DNA from: Phycisphaera mikurensis NBRC 102666
GTDB lineage: Bacteria; Planctomycetota; Phycisphaerae; Phycisphaerales; SM1A02
DNA length: 64,000 bases
Direction of reading: 5' to 3'
Assembly: GCA_945878575.1 (NCBI GenBank)
Contig: CAMDUB010000005.1
Span: 1 to 64,000, forward strand
A model generated the notes under the pieces. That model was not told the origin of the DNA. It did not search any database and saw only the letters and a list, made by a program, of their open reading frames with translations. The number at the start of each line of letters is the position of its first letter. The first letter of the stretch is position 1. The translations under genes and the position numbers were made by a program. This document shows, piece after piece, positions 43,874 to 57,384 of this stretch.

Positions 43874-44443
43874 ATGGCACTTCCCCGACTTCGCCCTGAA
43901 TCCACCGCGCTTCTAGTGATTGACGTGCAGGACCGACTGATGCCCACGATCGCTGCCCGCGAGCGGGTGGAAACCAATTGCGCGTTGCTCGCACGCGCTG
44001 CCGTTGCACTGGGAATGCCGGTCATCTGTACCGAGCAGTACGTACGCGGCCTTGGGGCAACGGTTGACACAGTGCGCGAAGCGCTTCCAGCCACTGCTGA
44101 GGTGATTGAGAAAACCCAGTTCAGCGCCCTGGTGGATGGCGTTCGTGCCGCACTACGAACGCAACGACGTCCCACGGTGTTGGTCTGTGGCGTCGAAGCG
44201 CATGTGTGTGTTCTGCAGACGGTGCTGGACCTTGTTGCCGCCGGATGGACGGTCTTCTATGCCACCGATGCAATTTCTGCGGGTCAAGTTGACCAAGTGG
44301 AACACGCATTCCGCCGCATGGATCGCGCCGGCGCGCTTCCCACCGGAACGCTCGGAGCCATGTACGAGCTGATCGGCGATGCGTCACACCCGTCGTTCCG
44401 CGACATCTTGGAGCTCGCCAAGAGAGTTCCTAAAAACGCCTGA
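43874..44443 (+). CDS. Isochorismatase-fold cysteine hydrolase
   Basis: The triad of this family is visible: Asp in LLVIDVQDRLMP, Lys in IEKTQFSALVD, and Cys in VCGVEAHVCVLQTVLDL, with the usual cis-peptide before the VEAHVCV segment. At 189 residues it is a stand-alone domain. Members include nicotinamidases, N-carbamoylsarcosine amidases and many enzymes of unknown substrate; nothing here chooses between them. It is followed by a strong hairpin at 44439 that overlaps its last codons. Confidence 0.88.
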   Translation: MALPRLRPESTALLVIDVQDRLMPTIAARERVETNCALLARAAVALGMPVICTEQYVRGLGATVDTVREALPATAEVIEKTQFSALVDGVRAALRTQRRPTVLVCGVEAHVCVLQTVLDLVAAGWTVFYATDAISAGQVDQVEHAFRRMDRAGALPTGTLGAMYELIGDASHPSFRDILELAKRVPKNA

Positions 44444-44479
44444 CGCGCTGCCGGCGAAACTCGCCAACAACGCGTCAGG
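44439..44479. terminator. Hairpin between convergent genes, likely terminator
   Basis: CCTGACGCG (44439-44447) pairs with CGCGTCAGG (44471-44479), enclosing a second stem GGCG/CGCC. It spans the end of the isochorismatase-fold gene and faces the end of the Hc1-like gene. The following bases (ATTGCGTTTC) give only a weak T-run, so termination is inferred mainly from position. Confidence 0.5.
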
Positions 44480-44556
44480 ATTGCGTTTCAGTTGTCATGC
44501 GCCCAACGCGCCTCATGCGCCGTACGGCGGAAGCACCGGCGCCAGAAGCCGCCTGC

Positions 44557-44748
44557 TTACTGAGCAGGACCGCCTTCTGCTGCATCGCGGAGGTTCAGGA
44601 CGCCCTGTCGAACGGACTGGGCGCACTCCTTGACTTCCTGCATGGTCTTGCGGACGCGGGTGCCCGCAGCCTTGTTGCCGCCAACGGCCTTCTTGATGTC
44701 GTCATCGCATTCCACGATGAGCTTCTTCATTCTTTCGTATGCATCCAT
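44557..44748 (-). CDS. Hc1-like histone-type protein
   Basis: The 63-residue product MDAYERMKKLIVECDDDIKK followed by GGNKAAGTRVRKTMQEVKE matches the N-terminal helical part of the chlamydial histone Hc1 (GNKAAAxRVRxxxxxLEK pattern), found in many Planctomycetes and Chlamydiae. It lacks the Lys/Ala-rich tail of Hc1 proper. A DNA-compacting or nucleoid role is inferred. ATG 44748 has AGGAG at 8 nt; an upstream ATG would add 48 residues read from the leader and is rejected. A palindromic site lies about 130 nt upstream. Confidence 0.75.
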   Translation of the reverse strand: MDAYERMKKLIVECDDDIKKAVGGNKAAGTRVRKTMQEVKECAQSVRQGVLNLRDAAEGGPAQ

Positions 44749-44876
44749 GGTCTGATCTCCTCTGGAGTTGGGTTTCTTCGTACGTGCGCCGCGGGGTTCG
44801 CGGCGGGCAATTCGTGAATTGGGACCCCCAAGGACCCCTCTTGCTCTGGAAGCGTACCCGGGGAGGACGCCGCTAG

Positions 44877-44892
44877 TTGGCAGATCTGCCAA
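44877..44892. promoter_or_regulatory. Perfect 16-bp palindrome, putative operator
   Basis: TTGGCAGATCTGCCAA lies in the 198-nt divergent gap between the Hc1-like and FabZ-like genes. It reads identically on both strands and is placed where an operator for either gene would sit. The binding protein is unknown. Confidence 0.4.
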
Positions 44893-44946
44893 AAATACCG
44901 GGTTCAGGACGCTAAAAACGCCCCTGCGCTGCGCGGCAGGTTCTGA

Positions 44947-45474
44947 ATGGACACATTATCATTTACCGGATACCCCCTTCCCGACCCTCCGGAGACGCCC
45001 GTGGCTACCGAATTCGTCGTTGACCTTGCTGCCGTTGACACCAATACGGTTCTCTTTGGCGGCGACGCCCTGAACGACTGCCTCCCGCAAATGGGGCACA
45101 TGCGCCAATGCGACGGCGTGCTCTGGCACAATCCCGAATTCACCCGTGGCGTGGGTCACAAGCTGGTCCGATCAGACGAATTCTGGGTCGAGGGGCACAT
45201 TCCGGGCCGACCGCTCCTTCCTGGAGTGCTCATGATCGAGGCAGCCGCGCAGTTAGCCAGCTTTCTGAACACCAAGAGCGGGCGAGTGCAAGGGTTCCTT
45301 GGTTTCACCCGCTGCGACGAGGTGAGCTTCCGGGGCCAAGTGGTACCGGGCGACACCCTGTACCTCTTGGCGAGTCTGATGGAGTTCAATCGACGCCGAT
45401 TCGTCTCGCACTGCCAAGGGGTGGTCAATGGCAAGTTGGTCTTTGACGGCAAGATCACGGGAATGACCCTCTGA
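44947..45474 (+). CDS. FabZ/FabA-type hotdog dehydratase
   Basis: DEFWVEGHIPGRPLLPGVLM plus IEAAAQLASFLNT contain the catalytic His and Glu of 3-hydroxyacyl-ACP dehydratases (GHFPGxPxxPGV and ExxAQ). GFLGFTRCDEVSFRGQVVPGD is the second conserved half. The 175 residues exceed FabZ by an N-terminal segment of about 40. It could act in fatty-acid elongation or in a related acyl pathway; no other fab gene is beside it. The ATG at 44947 is used; GTG 45001 is an alternative start. Confidence 0.8.
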   Translation: MDTLSFTGYPLPDPPETPVATEFVVDLAAVDTNTVLFGGDALNDCLPQMGHMRQCDGVLWHNPEFTRGVGHKLVRSDEFWVEGHIPGRPLLPGVLMIEAAAQLASFLNTKSGRVQGFLGFTRCDEVSFRGQVVPGDTLYLLASLMEFNRRRFVSHCQGVVNGKLVFDGKITGMTL

Positions 45475-45508
45475 CGGCAACGCTCGCAGGCGGTACCGTG
45501 GTTCCTCC

Positions 45509-46575
45509 ATGCCGCTTCCTCCGCTCCGATGTGCCCCGATTCTGAAGCCTCGTGCCTGGGGCGGTCGCTCCCTGACGAAACTTGGCAAGTTGGTGCTCCC
45601 AGCGCCGGCGGCCCCCATTGGCGAGAGTTGGGAAATCGCTGACCTCGCTGCGCCGGTCATCGATGGCATCTCCCACGTGGCCAGCGGGCCGTTCGCGGGC
45701 CAAGGACTTTCACAACTCATCGCCACCCATGGCAGCGCGCTGCTGGGTCGCGCTCGTGCACTGTCGGGACACTTTCCACTGCTGATCAAGTACCTCGATG
45801 CCGCAGAGAATCTCTCCGTGCAAGTGCACCCGACTGCCGAGTACGCGCGCACTCATCCCGGCGCGCACCTGAAGACGGAGGCATGGTTCGTGATTTCCGC
45901 CGCTCCGGGAGCATCGATCTACCGAGGTGTTCGTCCCACGGTGACGCCTGCAGAGTTCCGCGCCGCCATCGCTGACGGAAGCGCAGTGGACCTCTTGGTC
46001 CGCGAGCCGGTGACCGCGGGCGACTGCATTCCGCTGGAGAGTGGGCTGTGCCACGCACTCGGCACCGGCGTCGTGGTTGCCGAGGTGCAAACACCAAGCG
46101 ACACAACGTTCCGGGTGTTTGATTGGAATCGCAACGACCCCGCGCGACCACTGCACATTGAGCAAGCGATGGAGTGCATCTTGTTCGGCGCAGCGCAGCG
46201 GCTTCCCGAGCGACCGATCACATCCATTGCCCGCGCCAAACCCTTGTGGAGCGATGGGCTGCGCGCCGCCACACTCTGCGCGAACGACTACTTTGATATT
46301 GAGCTTATAGAAGCATCCCCATCCGGTGATGCGGCCCCGTTTGGCTGCAGCACTGACAATGCGCCGGTCATCCTCATGTTGGTGCGCGGTGAGGCAGTGA
46401 TGGAATCGGACGGACATCGTCCCGAACATCTGCGCGCTGGTGACACCGTGCTTCTTCCGGCGGACCTGGTTCCGACCACCATTGACTTGGCACCCGAGTC
46501 ACTGCTATTGCGTGCCGTCATGCCGGACCCCGCCCGCAACATCAACGATGCCCGACCACACGGAGAGCACCTCTC

Positions 46576-46579
<4 letters not shown>
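45509..46579 (+). CDS. manA: Class I mannose-6-phosphate isomerase
   Basis: PILKPRAWGGRSLTKLGK, IGESWEIAD, LSVQVHPTAEYAR, LKTEAWFVI and GLCHALGTGVVVAEVQTPSD are the ordered cupin motifs of ManA, with Gln, His, Glu and His as zinc ligands. The enzyme links fructose-6-phosphate and mannose-6-phosphate and would feed GDP-mannose for glycan synthesis, fitting the LpcC-like transferase in this region. Length 356. It overlaps the next gene by ATGA. Confidence 0.92.
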
Positions 46580-49519
<2,940 letters not shown>

Positions 49520-49549
49520 ATCGCCCCCGCGCGACCATGACAACACTCC

Positions 49550-49586
49550 CATCGCGGGACGCAATTGCGTCCCGCGATGTGTTTTT
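49550..49586 (+). terminator. Intrinsic terminator of atpD
   Basis: A 30-nt perfect inverted repeat (49550-49579, CATCGCGGGACGC and its complement around AATT) is followed by TGTTTTTAG. It lies 30 nt past the atpD stop. Confidence 0.92.
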
Positions 49587-49625
49587 AGACTTCCCCCGAT
49601 GGTCCAATGGTGGTACGGTGGTTGC

Positions 49626-50129
49626 ATGGTCCACGCCACCCTGCTCCTGGTCGTTGCGTTGCAAGCCCCTGCCGGGGCGGGACCATCAGCCACGCCACCG
49701 CAGAATCCGCCGACGCGCCGATTGCTTGAACGACAACAAATGCAGCCAAGCCGGGTGCGCGCTCGTGAGAACCTCGCGCGTGATCCCAACGAGCCAGATC
49801 CAGCAGAGATGGCGCCGGAACCAACGCCCGAGCCGGAGTTGCCAGAGCCGACGCCCGCGCCGGCAGTAGCACCTGCACCTGCACCTGCACCGGCCGTTCA
49901 GCCCGCGGGCCTTGCGCCGATGGTGCCTTCGGTGATCGCGCCAGGTAACACTGCGACCCGCCCATCGTCTGCGGTAGCAAGTCCGAGCGTTGGTGCAGCG
50001 CCAACGGGTGGCAAAGCGAAATTTGTGTTCGACCCGCAACCACTGGCACCGCTCACGATGTTGGTTGGTCCAGCAATCGGCGCACTGTGGTTAGTGACAC
50101 GGCGTGGCGTGGGTTCGTCAGCCGGTTAA
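49626..50129 (+). CDS. Pro/Ala-rich secreted or anchored hypothetical protein
   Basis: From ATG 49626, MVHATLLLVVALQAPAGAG is a short hydrophobic leader; the next 100 residues are mostly Pro, Ala and Glu (EPTPEPELPEPTPAPAVAPA) and the last segment, PLTMLVGPAIGALWLVTRRG, is a likely membrane helix. No family is recognised. An upstream ATG at 49599 is possible. It converges on the lipoprotein gene with a 4-nt overlap. Confidence 0.45.
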   Translation: MVHATLLLVVALQAPAGAGPSATPPQNPPTRRLLERQQMQPSRVRARENLARDPNEPDPAEMAPEPTPEPELPEPTPAPAVAPAPAPAPAVQPAGLAPMVPSVIAPGNTATRPSSAVASPSVGAAPTGGKAKFVFDPQPLAPLTMLVGPAIGALWLVTRRGVGSSAG

Positions 50130-50602
50130 GGAGTTGACTGAACGGGCGCAGCGCTGGGGGCAGCGCCCGGTGCAGGCTCCGTGCGCTCGGCTGGATCATT
50201 TGGATCAACTGGATCGCGCGATCGCTTCGCGTCTGCCCACGAAGGCGGGCGGAATCCACTGACCGTGCCGTCTGGACCAAAGAACACGCACCAGGCGCGC
50301 TCATCGGCTTCGTCGGGATACACAGCGCGCGTTGCAAAGCTCGAAAGTGTGTCGCCGTACTGCCAACGTTCGCCGCGCGTCGGACTTGGACCACGGCCAG
50401 CAGGAGTGCCTGGTTTGACAACCGCGGCCGGAGGCGGAAGGTAACTACTGGAAGGTTCGCCAAGTGCGCCAACCACCTCATCGTGCGTCATGCCAACGCG
50501 CATGCGATTCCAATTCATCTCATATTTCGGTGTCTGGCAACCGGCAAGCGCTGCTGCACCGACGATCGCTCCGCCCACGATTACTGCGCGCGCCATCCGC
50601 AT
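50126..50602 (-). CDS. BamE/SmpA-like lipoprotein
   Basis: The lipobox LAGC at residue about 22 follows a hydrophobic signal (RAVIVGGAIVGAAALAG). NWNRMRVGMTHDEVVGALGE is close to the SmpA/OmlA (BamE) pattern of a small domain found in outer-membrane lipoproteins, and WQYGDTLSSF with WCVFFGPDGTVSGF completes that fold. The C-terminal 40 residues are Pro/Asp-rich. Function as an outer-membrane assembly factor is uncertain, since this domain is also used elsewhere. The ATG overlaps the peptidase stop (TGATG). Confidence 0.65.
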   Translation of the reverse strand: MRMARAVIVGGAIVGAAALAGCQTPKYEMNWNRMRVGMTHDEVVGALGEPSSSYLPPPAAVVKPGTPAGRGPSPTRGERWQYGDTLSSFATRAVYPDEADERAWCVFFGPDGTVSGFRPPSWADAKRSRDPVDPNDPAERTEPAPGAAPSAAPVQSTP

Positions 50603-52614
50603 CAGCGCGCCAACCTCGCCAGCGCAGCGGTGCAGTCATCAGCGAGCGGCGCCACTGCCACTCCGGATCCAACAGCGCGACGCATCCAAAGATCGGGAGT
50701 CACGCGACCAATGGAGCAGATCCGCTTGGTTTCCGTGGCCAAATCCTTGCCATGCATGTGCGAACGGATCTGGTGACTGATCACATGGCCAAGTGTGTAA
50801 TCCGCCAAGTACAACGGATGCCCCACCATATGTTGATACGCCGCCAAGATGTGTGTGTGATCCGGACCAAAGTCCTGCTGGTAGTAACGCGTCCATACAT
50901 CAGCTGCAATGGCCAGCGTTGCATCGCGCAGTGCAGCAGGCGTTGCGCCCGGGTTCGCATAGATCCAACGCCACATACGCAGTTCCACCAAACTTGGGCC
51001 AGCGATTTGCCGTGCAGCCAACATGGTGGCCACTGCATCAATGTCTTGAGCACGCTGCATATCCGCGGTGTCTTCAATTCCAAGCACACGCTTGGCGAGT
51101 GACTGGTACAGGAATGCAAATGCTTCTGTGCATGCCGTATTCGGCACATTCTGTAGCGCAGGCCGCGGTGCATTGAACGCGCTGTAGAGCTGCTCCAGGT
51201 TGTGTCCAAGTTCATGCATGGCGGTATCGAATCCGTCCCAGCCGAGTTCATCCTTGAGACGATTGGTACGCAGCCACGCTCCGTATTCACCAAGCATGGG
51301 ACGCATGGCGTGACCGGAGCCCTTGGCAATTTCCACTTTGATACGGGCACCGAGGAAATCAGCTTCAGCGGCAGGGAATCCCAGTCCGCGCAGGACTTCA
51401 GGAAGCGCTGCTTGGAATGCCAACTCATCAGCAAATCGTGCCTTCACGGCAGCATTCAACTCCGCCGCTGGCTTGGATTCCGCAACATCTTCAAAGTAGA
51501 TGTCCTGCGGCTCCAGTGCGCGGCCGAGCCGAGTACGCAAGAACGCTGCGAGCGGCGCGCGCACAGGGTGTTCAAGCAAGTCAATCAGTAGCCGTTCCAC
51601 ATCCGTCTCGGCAATCTCACGCGCTAGATCAAACTTGCGAGCGATTGCGGTGGGCGCCTCCGGATAGAGAACATCAAAGCGTGCGGCAACGCCGTGATGC
51701 GCCAGAATGTGTTGATAGCGCTCTGGGCCAATCGTGTCTATATCGGCAACGGGCTTGCCGCCCACGGTGTTGCGCGCCGGGTCCCATGCTGCGCCGGCAG
51801 ATGTTCGTTCCATCACGCTGCGTGGAATGGTGCCATCAATATGACGTGCCATCACCCACATCAACGCATGTTGCTTGTCCAATCCATCGGGGTCGCCGTA
51901 ACCAGCCTTGATTTCTTCACGCACCAACCAGTGCGCAAGGAGTGCGCGGTCGGGCTCAAACCAACGCTTGCCCTTGGCGTCCACCATGGTTCCCACCGGC
52001 ACGTGGAATTTGGCTACGAAGTTCTGCGCCTCATGACCAACGCGACGCGCATGATCGGCCAGTTCCGTTGGTACGCGCGGGCCGAACTGCTGCGCAACGC
52101 GCGCTGCGGCCCATTGCTCCACGCTCCAACTATCGCCGCCGGCGAGCATGGCGCGCAAGTCCGGTCGGTCAAAATTGAGAAGCGCAATGAATGCCACTTT
52201 CTGGCGATAGAGCTGGTCGGAAAGATCCGGCGCTGGGTCGAAGGATGCCAGTACGTCATCCACTCCGGCGCACTCGTCGCCGACGAGATCGTTCCATCTT
52301 CTTAGCGATCGGCGCATTTCATACAGATGACCGCCGATCTGGCGGAGCGACTCTTCCAGACGTGCAAGCAGGCGCGTACGGAGCGCAGCGTCGGAAACGA
52401 AATGCTTCTCGCACAAAGCGCAGAATGCAGTTGCATCACCATCGGTCGCGGACCATCGATCCGCAACGCGTTTCACGCCAGCGGTCGCGTCGTTGCGAGC
52501 GGCCTCGCCATGGGCGGCAACAATCGCCACGATGGCTGCTTGGCGGTCAGTATTGGAGATGACTTGCGGGAACGTGGCTGGCGCCAGTGGCGCTGATGTA
52601 CCGGGATCGGACAT
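50602..52614 (-). CDS. Zinc metallopeptidase with HExxH, M3-like
   Basis: A 670-residue largely helical protein. AMHELGHNLEQLYSAFNAP near residue 470 holds the HExxH zinc motif, and NTACTEAFAFLYQSLAKRVL about 30 residues later supplies the third ligand Glu, as in gluzincins of the M2/M3 kind. HILAHHGVAARFDVLYPEAP and GHPLYLADYTLGHVISHQIR resemble substrate-side helices of that group. No signal peptide is visible, so it is probably cytoplasmic and acts on peptides. It is translationally coupled to the lipoprotein gene that follows. Confidence 0.75.
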   Translation of the reverse strand: MSDPGTSAPLAPATFPQVISNTDRQAAIVAIVAAHGEAARNDATAGVKRVADRWSATDGDATAFCALCEKHFVSDAALRTRLLARLEESLRQIGGHLYEMRRSLRRWNDLVGDECAGVDDVLASFDPAPDLSDQLYRQKVAFIALLNFDRPDLRAMLAGGDSWSVEQWAAARVAQQFGPRVPTELADHARRVGHEAQNFVAKFHVPVGTMVDAKGKRWFEPDRALLAHWLVREEIKAGYGDPDGLDKQHALMWVMARHIDGTIPRSVMERTSAGAAWDPARNTVGGKPVADIDTIGPERYQHILAHHGVAARFDVLYPEAPTAIARKFDLAREIAETDVERLLIDLLEHPVRAPLAAFLRTRLGRALEPQDIYFEDVAESKPAAELNAAVKARFADELAFQAALPEVLRGLGFPAAEADFLGARIKVEIAKGSGHAMRPMLGEYGAWLRTNRLKDELGWDGFDTAMHELGHNLEQLYSAFNAPRPALQNVPNTACTEAFAFLYQSLAKRVLGIEDTADMQRAQDIDAVATMLAARQIAGPSLVELRMWRWIYANPGATPAALRDATLAIAADVWTRYYQQDFGPDHTHILAAYQHMVGHPLYLADYTLGHVISHQIRSHMHGKDLATETKRICSIGRVTPDLWMRRAVGSGVAVAPLADDCTAALARLAR

Positions 52615-52641
52615 GGAAACCCCTATAAACGAGTGTTGAAA

Positions 52642-53886
52642 TCACGGTGCAGCAGGTGCGGGAGCAGATGGCGTGACTGGCGTCGGCGCGGGAGGCGCCT
52701 TGGCGGGTGGTCCTTGGACTGGATTACAACCAACACAACCTGCGGCTCCCTTCGGACGCACGCTTGCAAACATGGTGAGCGGTTGTTCCTTTTCGCGGCC
52801 GTACAACTTGAGCGTTCCATAGAGCAATCCCTCGCGCGGGCTCTTGGGCGTGATGCGAATGTTGACCTTGCGAACCTTGGCATCAACATTCTGGCCAAGC
52901 ATCTCTACTTGCACTTCTGGTGACCCGCTCTCGACAGCCAAGATGTCTTCGCCGGCATCTTCCATCTCCAGACTGATATCGGTGCTACCGCCCACCTCAA
53001 TGCGTCCAGCATTGATGCGATAGTCCTTCATACGGAACGCGGAGGTTGGAATGGTGCGTTCGCTCCGAATCCAAATGTCAAAGATCGGGCAATCGGCACG
53101 ATCGGTTTCGATTGCCAAATATGCGGGGAAATCAGGCTGCCATGTATCAAGATCAAACTTCACCAAGTACTGCGCGCGCGGTGCATCACCGGCGTTGTAG
53201 CCGATGAACTCCGGCACTCGCCCACCGACAGCGCAGATGGTGAAGGGCTTCTTATCAATGCTCTCCACAACAAATCGACCTTGGCGCGGCTTACCCTCAA
53301 CCGCGTTGATGATTGGCGGCACCGCACGTACCGGCATGGCAGTTTCTGCACGCAGCTGAATCTCCACGACCTTTGCATACCCCTCCACCAACACGCGAAT
53401 ACTGGCGCGATGCGTCTGCGGCATGGCGACGCCGTCGAGCGCGGCTTCGAGCGGAACGGATTGGCCCGGCTGCAACACGGTGCCAGCCAACGTACTAGTG
53501 GTGGTGCACTTACAACTTGGGGTCACCGCCGCGATCGTGAGCGGTGTCTTGCCGGTGTTAGTCAGCGTGACCGTTCCCTTGTTGCCGATGCGTGGCGCCA
53601 TAAAGCCCAGGTCCAACACTGGCGGCTGAATGGTGAGCGGTGGAAGCGAATCGATCGTGCCGGACAGATCGATAGGCGGTGCAACGGCGGGGACCGGAGC
53701 CGCGGCTTGGCCCGATGCCGGCGCTGGAACGGCGGGGGCGCGCGCGGGCGCAGGGGCCTGAGCAAACGCGCCGGTCGCGACCAGGCCGCAAAGCAGCAGA
53801 GATGACAAGGATGGCAGGGAGATCATCGACGTCAGGGAAGTCAGGGCCGCGGATTGAAATGCGACTCGAATGCGATCGGAGTTCAT
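52642..53886 (-). CDS. Secreted DUF1573-domain protein
   Basis: An N-terminal hydrophobic segment (SLSSLLLCGLVATGAFAQ) exports the protein; a Pro/Ala linker follows. The DUF1573 domain (about residues 85-200) shows PVLDLGFMAPRIGNKGTVTL, NTGKTPLTIAAVTPSCKCTT and LQPGQSVPLEA, an Ig-like (ASH-type) fold very common in Planctomycetes and Bacteroidetes. A second, weaker repeat seems to follow (SAFRMKDYRINAGRIEVGGS). Two Cys near the end (GCVGCNP) could form a disulfide or bind metal. Function is unknown. ATG 53886 gives MNSDRIRV; an ATG at 53904 is also in frame. Confidence 0.8.
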   Translation of the reverse strand: MNSDRIRVAFQSAALTSLTSMISLPSLSSLLLCGLVATGAFAQAPAPARAPAVPAPASGQAAAPVPAVAPPIDLSGTIDSLPPLTIQPPVLDLGFMAPRIGNKGTVTLTNTGKTPLTIAAVTPSCKCTTTSTLAGTVLQPGQSVPLEAALDGVAMPQTHRASIRVLVEGYAKVVEIQLRAETAMPVRAVPPIINAVEGKPRQGRFVVESIDKKPFTICAVGGRVPEFIGYNAGDAPRAQYLVKFDLDTWQPDFPAYLAIETDRADCPIFDIWIRSERTIPTSAFRMKDYRINAGRIEVGGSTDISLEMEDAGEDILAVESGSPEVQVEMLGQNVDAKVRKVNIRITPKSPREGLLYGTLKLYGREKEQPLTMFASVRPKGAAGCVGCNPVQGPPAKAPPAPTPVTPSAPAPAAP

Positions 53887-54080
53887 ATTGATCATGTTGG
53901 TCATGTAGGTACGCGAGTGTAGAAGTTTCCGTTCCCCCGGCCCGGCATTCTGAGGCCCTAAATCGGTTACTTATGAGACTTTGACCTCGCGTAACACCCG
54001 CAAGGGAATGAATTGATGTTCTTTTGAATTCCTGATACTTCCCATGATGCATTTCGGGGCTAGATTCCGTTTGTATAAGA

Positions 54081-54265
54081 GGAGAGAGGATGGATGTGCT
54101 GAAAAGCACTCCCAACCTTTAACCAAAGACACCGTGAGGCCTTGGAGGGCCTGCTTGAAGTCACTTTGCCCTCCCGCCTGACGCACATCGCTTGCGATGT
54201 GAATTAAAAAGCCCTTTTCCCTCCCTCCGCCCCCAAATCCTCACCGATTTGGGGGTATTTCTTTA
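54081..54265 (+). ncRNA. Candidate structured small RNA
   Basis: The 508-nt gap 53905-54412 has no plausible gene but holds a compact fold ended by an intrinsic terminator. GGAGAGAGG (54081-54089) pairs with CCTCCCTCC (54220-54228) with one mismatch; inside are GTGCT-GAAA-AGCAC (54096-54109, GNRA loop), a rod CAAA/TTTG plus GTGA/TCAC plus AGGCC/GGCCT (54124-54168), and CACATCG-CTTG-CGATGTG (54184-54201). TATAAG at 54074-54079 could be a -10, though it sits too close if the first stem is transcribed. About 180 nt with closed ends recalls 6S RNA, but no identity is claimed. The rest of the gap shows nothing clear. Confidence 0.5.
54230..54264 (+). terminator. Intrinsic terminator of the candidate small RNA
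   Basis: A perfect 10-bp stem CCCCCAAATC/GATTTGGGGG (54230-54239, 54246-54255) with a 6-nt loop is followed by TATTTCTTT. No coding gene reads into it from the left on this strand. Confidence 0.85.
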
Positions 54266-54412
54266 TCGACTGCTTTTTGTGCGCCTGCGCCCCGGCGCAC
54301 GGGCGCGCCGTCACTGGCGCAGATCGACCAAGCAACAGCGCGGACTCCCCGGGCCATCACCCCGCCTTCGCTATCCTCCGTTGTTCACCTCAACTATTTA
54401 GGAGCACTCCGC

Positions 54413-54967
54413 GTGAAGTCGACCGAACTGAAGTCCAACATGGGTATCAAGATTGACAACAAGCTGTACCTCATTACCCGGTTGGAGCACCGAACGCCCG
54501 GAAACCTTCGCGCTTTCATCCAAGTCACCATCCGGGATCTGAACAACGGCGCCATTCTGGAGAAGCGCCTCCGCTCCGGTGAGGAAGTGGAGCAGGTCGA
54601 CCTCGACCGCCGCCAGATGGAATACCTGTACGAGCAAAACGGCAAGTTCGTATTCATGGACCTGGAGTCGTTTGATCAGGTGGAACTTCCAAAGGAAATC
54701 ATCGGCGACATGCCGCTGTACGTTCTGCCGAACAGCCAAGTGGTTGTGTTGTGGTGCGATGGTCGGCCAATCTCCATCGAAATGCCGATGTCTGTCACGT
54801 TGGTCGTCACCGACACTGCTCCCGGCATCAAGGGCGCAACGGCCACCAACCAACTCAAGGAAGCAACCTGCGAGACCGGGCTGAAGACCCGCGTTCCCCC
54901 GTTCATCGTCACTGGCGAGAAGATCATCGTCGGCACCGAGGACGGCGCTTACAAGGAACGCGCGTAA
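54413..54967 (+). CDS. efp: Elongation factor P, PGNLR-loop type
   Basis: EF-P rescues ribosomes stalled at polyproline. The three-domain protein is complete: GIKIDNKLYLITRLEHRTPG, then GKFVFMDLESFDQVELPKEI and the C-domain ending TRVPPFIVTGEKIIVGTEDG. In E. coli the tip loop is PGKGQ with modified Lys34; here it is PGNLR, so the modifiable Lys is replaced by Asn and no other Lys or Arg occupies that place except Arg two residues later. Related loops occur in other PVC bacteria. Translation starts at GTG 54413, with AGGAG at about 8 nt upstream. Confidence 0.9.
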   Translation: MKSTELKSNMGIKIDNKLYLITRLEHRTPGNLRAFIQVTIRDLNNGAILEKRLRSGEEVEQVDLDRRQMEYLYEQNGKFVFMDLESFDQVELPKEIIGDMPLYVLPNSQVVVLWCDGRPISIEMPMSVTLVVTDTAPGIKGATATNQLKEATCETGLKTRVPPFIVTGEKIIVGTEDGAYKERA

Positions 54968-54995
54968 CTGATCGCGTCATACTGAACCTCAAATA

Positions 54996-55030
54996 AACGC
55001 GCCGCGCGGCTCAATGCCGCGCGGCGCGTT
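54996..55030. terminator. Bidirectional terminator between efp and tkt
   Basis: A 14-bp inverted repeat (54996-55009 with 55017-55030) has a 7-nt loop. The plus strand continues GTTTAC, and the minus strand runs through TTATTTGAGG beyond the stem. It lies between the convergent stops of efp and transketolase. Confidence 0.85.
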
Positions 55031-55075
55031 GTTTACTTGTGCGCATCGTTGACGTGCGCGTTGATTACGTTCGCT

Positions 55076-57196
<2,121 letters not shown>

Positions 57197-57315
57197 TCGC
57201 GAAGACTACCGCGGCTCGAAATTGCGTCGGGGATGCGGTGGAACGAATTCGCGATGGGTTGCGTTGAGGCATCACGGTTGCGTACTGGTCGGCGTTGAGG
57301 CATCACGCGTTTGTA

Positions 57316-57384
57316 CTGGCCCGCATTCGCCTTACGAGGACGGCCGCTGAGCGCGGCCCTGTCCTCTTCGGCGCCTGCGGCCAG
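57316..57384 (+). repeat. 69-nt palindromic element, copy 5
   Basis: Inner stem of the GAGGAC/GTCCTC type; the base after the stem is T instead of C. Two copies of the CATCACG-TACTGG linker precede it (57269-57319). It lies between tkt and the VTT protein gene. Confidence 0.85.

Noticed and set aside
53905-54412. tRNA or small ORF in the gap before efp
   Set aside because: No cloverleaf with a T-loop GTTCRA pattern was found, and the short frames lack starts with Shine-Dalgarno sites; the fold plus terminator fits a small RNA better.
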